A stretch of 12,937 nucleotides of DNA from Planctomycetota bacterium (GTDB lineage Bacteria; Planctomycetota; UBA1135; UBA2386): positions 1 to 12,937 of the forward strand of contig JAGQQZ010000055.1 of assembly GCA_020425915.1 (NCBI GenBank). The letters run 5' to 3'. The position numbers were made by a program, and so were the translations under genes. Below are positions 6,507 to 12,784 of the stretch, piece by piece. The notes under the pieces were generated by a model. The model saw nothing but the letters and a program-made list of their open reading frames with translations, did not search any database and was not told the DNA's origin. Position 1 is the stretch's first letter. Every line of letters begins with the position of its first letter.

Positions 6507-7940
6507 TCAGCCCCCTCGATTCGGCACGTGCGCGGCGACGATGCCCTGCAGCGCGCGCCGATCCGTATCGCTCAACCACGGATGCGTCTCGAGTCGTGCC
6601 CTCAACCGGTCGACCGCGTTCGCGCAGTCCGGCTGCCGGGCCAGGTTGCGCACGCCGGACACGATCGTGCTCAGCCGGGAAGTGCGATCCGCGAACGTCG
6701 GGTCGTCGAGCGCGCGCAGGAGCCAGCGTTCCGCGGCCGCCGGCTCGGCTTCTGCGCTGAGCACGAGGAGCGCGCGCGCACGGACGTCGCCGTTCGGATC
6801 CGATTCGAAGGCTGACTGCGCCAGGTCGAGTGCTCCGGTCGCGCCGAATCCGGCTCCGGTCACGAGCTCGGCTCGTAGGTCGGGTGCGACCAGGTCGCCG
6901 AGCTTCTGTTCGTAGGCGCGGCGCAGCACGTCGGCGTCACGTTCGCCGAGCGTCAGGAACGCACCCATGAATCGGTATGCGTCGCCGACGCCGACGAGTT
7001 CCTCGATGACCGCGATCGCGTGGTCCACCGGCAACTCGCGCGCAGCCGTCATCGCGAGCGCCGCGGCGAGTTCGACGTCACGCGCGCCGACGACCCGTTC
7101 GACGACCAGCCGCGCATGGCGTCCACCGTCGGCGACCAGCAGGTGGTGCAGGGCCGCGTCGTGGCGGACGGGATTCGCGTCGTCGAGGAACAAGAGGGCG
7201 AGGCCGGCGAGCTCCGCGGACGAGCGCGTCCCGCTCGCGTTCAGGTTGTGCCAGAGGGTCCGCAGGAGAGCCGTGGCGATGTCCTCGAGCCACGGCTGCG
7301 CGATCGAGAGGTCGACGAGGCCGAGTACGGCAGGTTCATGGGCCACGCCGAGGAACGGCTGATCGGTCAGCATCCCGATCCCCAGCTGGCGACCGGCCGT
7401 CTCGTCGTCCGGGATCAGTTCGAGGATCGTCGAGACCAGCGCGTCGCAGCGTGCTCGCCGGCCCTGACTCGCGACTTCGCTCCAACGCTCGCGCAGCCCG
7501 AGTTCGACGAGTGTCGTGAGCACGCGGCGCCGCGTGACGCCGTGCATGCTGACGTCTTCGGCGAGCAGCTCGGCGAACGCGAACAACGCCGCCTCGTCCC
7601 AACCCTCGATCGTCGCGCGCAGTCGCGCGACGAGATCTCGGGACTTCTTGTCGAGTTCGAGCGCGCGATCGCGGTCGCCGTCCTCGAGCGCGTTCGCCGT
7701 CGCGACCGCGAGCTCCGTCAGCTCCGCGACGTACTCCGGGAACGTGCGAGTCGTCACGGTGTCAGGCGCGGCCGACTCGGAGCCCAGCGTCGTGCGGGCG
7801 ACCGGCGCGGTCTGCGCGGATCCGATCACACGCTCGAACCGGCCGCTCTCGACGGACGGAATCACCGGAGCGCGTCCCGACCCCCAGACCGGGATCGCGA
7901 TCGCGATCCCGAGTGCGAACAGCAACATCGTGAGCCGCAT
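6507..7940 (-). CDS. Exported or membrane-anchored HEAT-like helical repeat protein
   Basis: This is a 477-residue protein. The start at 7940 was chosen because it opens with a hydrophobic segment (MRLTMLLFALGIAIAIPVWG), a signal peptide or signal anchor, and lies 8 bases after the upstream stop. The frame is open further up but runs through the neighbouring gene and its divergent promoter region. Residues about 25-65 are low-complexity and Ser/Thr/Pro-rich. From about 68 the protein is nearly all amphipathic helices rich in Ala, Leu, Arg and Glu (ELTELAVATANALEDGDRDR, VRARALLVLSAEAEPAAAER), in the manner of HEAT or ARM solenoids. No enzymatic motif is visible. It is probably a periplasmic scaffold. 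It is co-directional with the cysteine-rich gene, probably in one transcript, and without its own Shine-Dalgarno, so coupled translation is likely. The fold is inferred; the function is unknown. Confidence 0.75.
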   Translation of the reverse strand: MRLTMLLFALGIAIAIPVWGSGRAPVIPSVESGRFERVIGSAQTAPVARTTLGSESAAPDTVTTRTFPEYVAELTELAVATANALEDGDRDRALELDKKSRDLVARLRATIEGWDEAALFAFAELLAEDVSMHGVTRRRVLTTLVELGLRERWSEVASQGRRARCDALVSTILELIPDDETAGRQLGIGMLTDQPFLGVAHEPAVLGLVDLSIAQPWLEDIATALLRTLWHNLNASGTRSSAELAGLALLFLDDANPVRHDAALHHLLVADGGRHARLVVERVVGARDVELAAALAMTAARELPVDHAIAVIEELVGVGDAYRFMGAFLTLGERDADVLRRAYEQKLGDLVAPDLRAELVTGAGFGATGALDLAQSAFESDPNGDVRARALLVLSAEAEPAAAERWLLRALDDPTFADRTSRLSTIVSGVRNLARQPDCANAVDRLRARLETHPWLSDTDRRALQGIVAAHVPNRGG

Positions 7941-7948
7941 GGGTCGTG

Positions 7949-8338
7949 CTATTGGCAAGCGTAGAGCGAGTACCCGGGGATCTTCGCGACGACCGCGTCG
8001 CGCTTCAGGTTGCACGACACCCCGATCGGGAAGAACAGGAAGCGACTCGTCTTGCACTCGTACGTCTGCTTCGTGACGTCGATGAACGTGTCGTTCGGCT
8101 TCACGTAGGTGCCGCACCCCGGTTGGTGCACCGGCACGTCGTGCGCGGGGGTGACCAGCACGAACGACGGGCACTGTGCCGACGTGCTCACGGAGATGCC
8201 GGCGGCGCTCGCGCTGAAGCCCTGGCAGGGGAGGTCTCGGCCGTACTCGACCGTGCCCCGGACGTGCTTCAGGCCGATGTCCGGGCACTCGGGGGATGTC
8301 GAGAACAAGCTCGCGAACAGACACAGCAGTTGGATCAT
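7949..8338 (-). CDS. Small secreted cysteine-rich protein, unknown function
   Basis: This is a 129-residue protein. The start at 8338 is supported by GGAGG on the minus strand (8351-8347 region) with 7-base spacing and by the N-terminal hydrophobic segment MIQLLCLFASLFSTSP. Eight cysteines occur at 6, 18, 38, 56, 75, 95, 109 and 128. Seven lie at or beyond the likely signal cleavage, spaced fairly evenly, which suggests a disulfide-bonded exported domain. Cys6 or Cys18 could instead be lipidated, but neither sits in a good lipobox. No known family was recognised. The stop is 8 bases before the HEAT-like gene, so the two are probably co-transcribed and may interact. Confidence 0.75.
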   Translation of the reverse strand: MIQLLCLFASLFSTSPECPDIGLKHVRGTVEYGRDLPCQGFSASAAGISVSTSAQCPSFVLVTPAHDVPVHQPGCGTYVKPNDTFIDVTKQTYECKTSRFLFFPIGVSCNLKRDAVVAKIPGYSLYACQ

Positions 8339-8461
8339 CGTGTGGCCTCCAGGAAGGTGAACGGACGCAGGGTCGCGCCTCGCACGATGCAGTGGCCGGC
8401 GCTCGCCCACGGTGACGATCCGGTGGGCAGAAATTGGATGTCCACGAACGTCCTCGCGCTG

Positions 8462-8490
8462 GCGACATGGGCGGATCCGCGCCGTACAAT
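8462..8490 (+). promoter_or_regulatory. Sigma70-like promoter for the paired 158-aa genes
   Basis: GCGACA (8462-8467) and TACAAT (8485-8490) are 17 bases apart, matching consensus at four and five of six positions. Transcription would begin near 8497, giving a leader of about 65 bases before the ATG at 8562. It is the best promoter match noticed in the window. Confidence 0.5.
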
Positions 8491-8493
8491 CCG

Positions 8494-8520
8494 CCGGGTC
8501 GGGCCGAAATCCCGGCCCGG
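8494..8520 (+). promoter_or_regulatory. Strong hairpin at the predicted 5' end of the paired-gene transcript
   Basis: CCGGGTCGGG (8494-8503) pairs with CCCGGCCCGG (8511-8520) through ten pairs, one of them G-U, around the loop CCGAAAT. It overlaps the predicted transcription start, so it could be a 5' stabilising hairpin or, as DNA, an imperfect palindromic operator. The pairing is seen directly; the role is inferred. Confidence 0.45.
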
Positions 8521-8561
8521 CACCACGCTTCGCAACCCTCCACCCCCCTCGGACCAGCACC

Positions 8562-9038
8562 ATGAAACAGCTCGCCTTCCTCATTGTTGCCCTGTGCGCG
8601 ATCCCGACGATCGGCCGTGCGCAGGAGCCGGTCATCCCCGATGGCGGATTCGCCGCGTTCGGCTACGGCTTCGGTTGTGGGGCGCCGGCGCCGATGACGA
8701 TGATCCCGCAGTTCGTCGTCGAGAACGACGGGCGCGAAGAGACGTTCGACGTCGTGCAGTTGCCGGCGTCGACGGTGGGCGCCGTGATGGTGTTCGGGGA
8801 CATGCTCGGCAACTTCCCGCTCGACGACTACGGCATGCCGGGCTGCATCGTCTACATCACGCAGTCCTACTTCTCGTGGCCGTTGACGTTGAACGGTTCG
8901 ACCGCGAGCGCGACGTTCGAAGTCGGTCCGTTGCCGCTGATCGACCTGTTCTGGCAGGCGTTCGCGCTCGCCCCGGCCGCGAATGCCGCTGGCATCGTGA
9001 GTTCGAACGCGCTCTGGTGGCAGCCCGGCGACGCGTGA
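8562..9038 (+). CDS. Small secreted single-module protein, first of a tandem pair
   Basis: This is a 158-residue protein. It has a signal peptide (MKQLAFLIVALCAIPTIGRA, cleavage near 20). The mature part is one beta-rich module with the marks FGYGFGCG, LPAS, YGMPGC, FEVGPLPL, LFWQAFAL and SSNALWW. This pattern (FG.GC near the start, a GMPGC turn, then FWQ and SNGL) occurs at the C-terminus of many planctomycete exported proteins; here it stands alone. Cys39 and Cys95 are 56 residues apart, as in the downstream paralogue, so a disulfide is plausible. The function is unknown; a structural, surface or sorting-type role is inferred. There is no Shine-Dalgarno; the leader is C-rich. The ATG was chosen for the signal peptide. 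Confidence 0.85.
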   Translation: MKQLAFLIVALCAIPTIGRAQEPVIPDGGFAAFGYGFGCGAPAPMTMIPQFVVENDGREETFDVVQLPASTVGAVMVFGDMLGNFPLDDYGMPGCIVYITQSYFSWPLTLNGSTASATFEVGPLPLIDLFWQAFALAPAANAAGIVSSNALWWQPGDA

Positions 9039-9094
9039 TCGGGTCCGCCCGAGTCACGCCTGGAGGTCTCTCTCGTTCCTGATCAGGACTCACG

Positions 9095-9571
9095 ATGAAA
9101 CGACTTGCAGCGATTGCGTTCGGACTGGCGTTGACGGCCGTGGGTTCGGCCCAGGATCCGGGCGTCCCCGTCCTCGGTTTTGCCTCGATGACCTTCGGAT
9201 CCGGTTGTGGCACCGGCCCGGTTTCGTTCGATCCGCCGGCCGGCGTCGTGTTCAACGACGGCTCGTCCGAGAGCTTCTCGGTCTCGGGGTTGTCCTCGTC
9301 GACGCTCGCGAGCGTGCTCGTGATGAGCGCCTTCGAGGGTGCGGTCGACCTGACCGCGTTCGGGATGACCAGTTGCACGCTGTACCTCGGTCCGGTGGCG
9401 GCGACGTTCCCGATGACGCTGGACACGGTCGGAGGGGCAGCGACCAGTTTCCCAGTGGGGCCGCTGCCGCCGGCGATGCTGTTCTGGCAGGTCCTCGTGC
9501 TCTCGCCCGGCGAGAACCCGTTCGGCATCGTGACGAGTGACGGGCTCCGCTGGGATCCCGAGTTCATCTGA
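9095..9571 (+). CDS. Small secreted single-module protein, second of a tandem pair
   Basis: This is a 158-residue paralogue of the upstream gene with the same length and order of motifs: signal peptide MKRLAAIAFGLALTAVGSAQ, then FGSGCGTG, LSSSTL, FGMTSC, FPVGPLPPAMLFWQ and TSDGLRW. Cys38 and Cys94 keep the 56-residue spacing. AGGA lies six bases before the ATG. The 56-base gap after the first gene has no obvious promoter, so the two are probably one transcript arising by local duplication. Divergence between the copies is high outside the motifs, so the duplication is not recent. The function is unknown. Confidence 0.85.
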   Translation: MKRLAAIAFGLALTAVGSAQDPGVPVLGFASMTFGSGCGTGPVSFDPPAGVVFNDGSSESFSVSGLSSSTLASVLVMSAFEGAVDLTAFGMTSCTLYLGPVAATFPMTLDTVGGAATSFPVGPLPPAMLFWQVLVLSPGENPFGIVTSDGLRWDPEFI

Positions 9572-9575
9572 CGCG

Positions 9576-9591
9576 CGGCGGGAGGCCGCCG
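9576..9591. terminator. 6-bp GC hairpin between convergent genes
   Basis: CGGCGG (9576-9581) pairs with CCGCCG (9586-9591) around GAGG. It fills most of the 24-base gap between two convergent stops. There is no T-tract. It is short but well placed to act on both strands. Confidence 0.45.
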
Positions 9592-9595
9592 TCCG

Positions 9596-12082
9596 TCAGT
9601 CCGCAGCCTGCCCGGTCAACGCGCGCAGGAACGTCGCGATCGACTTCGCCTGTGCGTCGGTCAGGTCGCGGTTGAGCTGCACCTTGGCCATGTTCGCGAC
9701 CGCCTCCTCGAGCGTCGCGATCGACCCGTCGTGGTAGTAGGGCGCGGTCCGACCGACGTTGCGGAGCGGCGAGACCTTGAAGAACCAGTCGAGCGTGGCG
9801 TCGTTCTTCAGCGCGCCGTGGCCGCGGTCCGCGCCGCTCCACGGCAGCGCGAGCCCGAGCTTCTGCGGCATGCCGCCACCCAGCGTGCGTCCCATGTGGC
9901 AGGACACACAGCCGGTGTTGATGAACTGCGTGAGGCCGGCCTTCTCGGCGGCGTTCAGCGCTTCGTCGTTCCCGTCCAGGAAATCATCCCATCGCGAACG
10001 GGTCTCGAGCGTGCGCAGGAACGTGCCGATCGCTCGCGCGGCGTTCTTCGCGCTGCGCGGCTCGGATTCGCCGGGGAACGCCAGCCGGAACGGTGCCGAG
10101 TAGTCGTTCGCGTTCTGCAGCGCCTTGGTGACCTCGTCGTCGCTCGCGAAGCCGTGGGCGCGGGCGACCTCCTCGACCGTCTTCACGCGGTAGTCCCAGA
10201 ACTGGGAGAACTGCAGGTACGCGTTGAACGTCGACGGCGCGTTGCGCGTCATGCCGGGCGAGGTGCGCTTGCCGTCCTGGCCGTAGCCGTCGAGTGGGTG
10301 GCAGGACGCGCACGACGTCGTGTGGTCGCGTGCGATGCGGGCGTCCGCGTAGAGCGCGCGCCCCAGCGAGACCTCCGCGTCGCGCAATTCTCTCGCTCCC
10401 GGTTCCGGCGGGTCGGCGCTGAACATCGTGCGCGCCATCGCCGGGTCGAACTCGGCCTCGCCCGAACCGCCGCCCGTGTTCTCCTCGATCTTGTAGATCG
10501 CACCCGCGTGGTCGCCGGCGTAGATGTTGCCGGCGGGGTCCTTGCCCCACGTCGTGATGAGCTTCGGCCAGCGACCGAGCTCCATGAGGTCCTCGACCTC
10601 GACGGTGACGTTGGTGTCGTCCGGTACGTCGAGTGCCCAGACGCGGCCGGACAGGAAGTCGCCGAACACGTACTTCCCGGTCAACCACGGGATCGCATCG
10701 TTGGTGTAGAGCTGGCCGCCGATCACCGACATGCCGCGCGTGCGACCGTAGACGTGCAGAGGCGGCTGCGGCTTCTCGTCACCGAGCGCCCAGTCGTTGC
10801 GCGGGTAGCGGCCCTCCACGTAGGGCCAGCCGTGATGGCGACCACGGATCGCGAACGTCAGCTCCTCGTTCTTGTCCTCGCCGATCTCGCCGACGATCAG
10901 GCGGCCGTCCGGCAGGAAGGTCATGCGCCACGGGTTGCGGAACCCCCAGGCCCACGTCTCGGGTGGGATCTTCGCGTGTCCGAGGAACGGGTTGTCGGCG
11001 GGAATGCCGTAGCCCTTGTCACCCGTCCGTCCATCGGGGTCGATGCGGAAGATCTTGCCGCGCATCAGTTCGGCGGCCGAGCGTCCGATCAGCCACTCGC
11101 CGATCTCGCCGTCGCCGACACCGATGTACAGGTAGCCGTCGGGGCCGAACACGATCTGGCCGCCGTTGTGGTTGTCGTTCTCCTGCACGTTGCGGAAGAA
11201 GATCCGCTCGTCGCGCGCGACGTAGCCGGGTTCCTTCGGGTCGAGGCTCCACTCGGAGACGCGCGCCTCGCGCGATCCGTCGGCGAATCGCCAGTTGTAG
11301 TGCGTGTAGAGCTTCGGCGTGTTCGGGAAGTCCGGGTGCAGCGCGATGCCGATCAGGCCGGACTCGCCGCCGGTGAACACGCCCTCGGATCCGTCCTTCG
11401 ACTGCTGGAGTCGCAGGACGAGGATGCGCTTGGACTTGGGATCGTCCATCGAGTGGCACATCACCGCGCCGAACTTCGAGGACGTGAACATCAGCTTGCC
11501 GTCCTTCGTGAACTCGATGCCGGTGATCATTCCGCCCGGTCGCGTGATCTCGGTGAGCTGGATCGGGCGGTTCGATTCGTCGTCGGAGAGTTCGTTGACG
11601 ACGCGGATCACCGTCAGGTCGCCGAAGTCGTACGACTCGGTGACCGTGTGGTCGGCGATGAAGTACTCCTTCAGCGTGTCGCGCACGACCGTGTCGGAGT
11701 GGTCGTAGGCGACCCAGATCTTCCGCTTCCAGCGGACCCGGGAGATCAGTCGTTGGGCGAAGTACTGCTCGGTACCGACGCCGTTGTCCTCGAGGACCGT
11801 GTGCTCGACGCCGCGGGCCTTCAGCCCCTCGATGACGGCGTTCGTGCCCCCGCGCGGAACGATGAAGACGGCCTCGTCCTTGTTCGCCGCCAGCACCAGC
11901 TTCTCGATCGCGGCTTCGACCGGGTCGACCGGCTTCCGGGGTTCCTGCGTCGGCTGCTGTTGGGCGTCCTGCGGGTTCGCGAATCGCGGGGGTTCGGGGC
12001 GTTTCTCACGTTCCTGGCAGGAAACCAGCGCGAGGCCGGCGAGGACGGCGAGTGCGGTCAGAGAGCAGCGAGCATGGTTCAT
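9596..12082 (-). CDS. Lipoprotein fusing a PQQ-type sugar dehydrogenase to a di-heme cytochrome c peroxidase
   Basis: This is an 828-residue protein. The start at 12082 gives a lipoprotein signal with lipobox ALVSC (Cys22), so it is membrane-anchored outside the cytoplasm. Residues 25-52 are a Pro/Gln-rich linker. Residues about 55-165 form an unassigned alpha/beta region. Residues about 175-535 match the glucose/sorbosone dehydrogenase beta-propeller: HNGGQIVFGPDG with His305 in place of the soluble glucose dehydrogenase base, GFRNPW with Arg382, and HHGWP. Residues about 565-825 match di-heme cytochrome c peroxidase/MauG: hemes at 591-595 (CASCH) and 725-729 (CVSCH), RNAPSTFNA, FWDYRVKTVEE, and a terminal APYYHDGSIATLEEAV. 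The likely chemistry is PQQ-dependent oxidation of a sugar or aldose feeding electrons to the hemes, or to peroxide. Fusion of the two modules is seen directly; electron transfer between them is inferred. The substrate is unknown. Confidence 0.93.
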   Translation of the reverse strand: MNHARCSLTALAVLAGLALVSCQEREKRPEPPRFANPQDAQQQPTQEPRKPVDPVEAAIEKLVLAANKDEAVFIVPRGGTNAVIEGLKARGVEHTVLEDNGVGTEQYFAQRLISRVRWKRKIWVAYDHSDTVVRDTLKEYFIADHTVTESYDFGDLTVIRVVNELSDDESNRPIQLTEITRPGGMITGIEFTKDGKLMFTSSKFGAVMCHSMDDPKSKRILVLRLQQSKDGSEGVFTGGESGLIGIALHPDFPNTPKLYTHYNWRFADGSREARVSEWSLDPKEPGYVARDERIFFRNVQENDNHNGGQIVFGPDGYLYIGVGDGEIGEWLIGRSAAELMRGKIFRIDPDGRTGDKGYGIPADNPFLGHAKIPPETWAWGFRNPWRMTFLPDGRLIVGEIGEDKNEELTFAIRGRHHGWPYVEGRYPRNDWALGDEKPQPPLHVYGRTRGMSVIGGQLYTNDAIPWLTGKYVFGDFLSGRVWALDVPDDTNVTVEVEDLMELGRWPKLITTWGKDPAGNIYAGDHAGAIYKIEENTGGGSGEAEFDPAMARTMFSADPPEPGARELRDAEVSLGRALYADARIARDHTTSCASCHPLDGYGQDGKRTSPGMTRNAPSTFNAYLQFSQFWDYRVKTVEEVARAHGFASDDEVTKALQNANDYSAPFRLAFPGESEPRSAKNAARAIGTFLRTLETRSRWDDFLDGNDEALNAAEKAGLTQFINTGCVSCHMGRTLGGGMPQKLGLALPWSGADRGHGALKNDATLDWFFKVSPLRNVGRTAPYYHDGSIATLEEAVANMAKVQLNRDLTDAQAKSIATFLRALTGQAAD

Positions 12083-12145
12083 GGTTCCGTCGGCCGAATC
12101 GTCGCCCCGCGGTCGGGTGATTGCCACCCCCGCGAGAATCGCGAC

Positions 12146-12159
12146 CAGGAGATCTCCTG
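12146..12159. promoter_or_regulatory. Perfect 14-bp palindrome upstream of the dehydrogenase/peroxidase gene
   Basis: CAGGAGATCTCCTG is an exact palindrome with no spacer, 64-77 bases upstream of the start codon at 12082. It is a candidate operator for a dimeric regulator. A palindrome of this length is rare by chance, but no family-specific operator was recognised. Confidence 0.35.
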
Positions 12160-12235
12160 ACTGTTTCGAGCGGATCGGGTCGCGGACCTCAATCCCGTCC
12201 GGTCGACGATCGTCCCGTCGATGACAACGGCAGGA

Positions 12236-12682
12236 TCAGCTCAGTCGATCGCGTAGGACGTCGGCGAGTCGTTCGGGCTCGTCGGTGCCGATCCGGAACC
12301 GCCGCCCCGTGCGCAACTCGAGTTCGACAGCATCCAGCCCGGAGACGTTCCACAACCAACCGCTCGGTGTGAGCCGGATGCCCCAGCCGTACCACCAACT
12401 GTTGCGGACGGCTTCGACCCGGGCGATGTCGCCGAGCGGGATCCGCCTGCGGATCCACCCCGGGCCGAAGCGGATCTCGACGCGGCGTTCGTCGACCTCG
12501 ACCGTCAGCGTCGAGAACATGCCGGCGACGAGCAGCAGCGCAGCCGCGGTCACGATCGCGATCGTCGTCACGGCTGGCTCGTGGGGGCGCGCCAGAAACG
12601 ACAGCGCGACCATCGTGATGCCGACCACCGCGATCGTGACGAGGATCACGGTGCCGACCTGGGTGTGGCGATAGCTCTTCAT
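12236..12682 (-). CDS. Two-helix membrane protein with a PH-like domain
   Basis: This is a 148-residue protein. Two transmembrane helices cover about residues 8-30 and 38-58. They are followed by a soluble domain: STLTVEVDERRVEIRFG, IPLGDIARVEAV, WWYGWGIR, GWLWNVSGLDAVELEL and RIGTDEPERLADVL. This arrangement, with a hairpin anchor then a small beta-rich domain with the WYGWGI and NVSG..AVE...G....IGTDEP marks, is that of a widespread bacterial family of PH-like membrane proteins without a known reaction. The ATG at 12682 is the only start that keeps the first helix intact; no Shine-Dalgarno is visible. It is divergent from the sigma factor gene across 102 bases. It is not an anti-sigma factor by any motif seen. 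Confidence 0.85.
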   Translation of the reverse strand: MKSYRHTQVGTVILVTIAVVGITMVALSFLARPHEPAVTTIAIVTAAALLLVAGMFSTLTVEVDERRVEIRFGPGWIRRRIPLGDIARVEAVRNSWWYGWGIRLTPSGWLWNVSGLDAVELELRTGRRFRIGTDEPERLADVLRDRLS

Positions 12683-12784
12683 CGGAAGCGACGGCTATCG
12701 GCTGATCCGGGACCGATTCGCGCCGAAACCGCAGTTTATCCGAAATCCGGGTAATGGCTCGACCCGCTCGGTTAACTGCTGGGC

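Noticed and set aside
7941..8543. N-terminal extension of the HEAT-like protein to 8543
   Set aside because: It would overlap the whole cysteine-rich gene in another frame and internalise the hydrophobic signal segment. The start at 7940 is better.
12083..12127. Alternative GTG start at 12127 for the dehydrogenase/peroxidase lipoprotein
   Set aside because: It adds a polar, charged stretch ahead of the lipoprotein signal, which would spoil export. The ATG at 12082 gives a standard lipobox at residue 22.
9731..12160. An 809-codon open frame on the plus strand opposite the dehydrogenase/peroxidase gene
   Set aside because: It has the same Arg/Val/Ala/Glu-biased composition and no recognisable motif, while the minus strand encodes two clear families with catalytic and heme-binding motifs.
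12205..12214. GACGATCGTC palindrome downstream of the PH-like membrane gene
   Set aside because: It has only ten bases built from CGATCG-type steps that are very common in this GC-rich DNA, so chance is a sufficient explanation.
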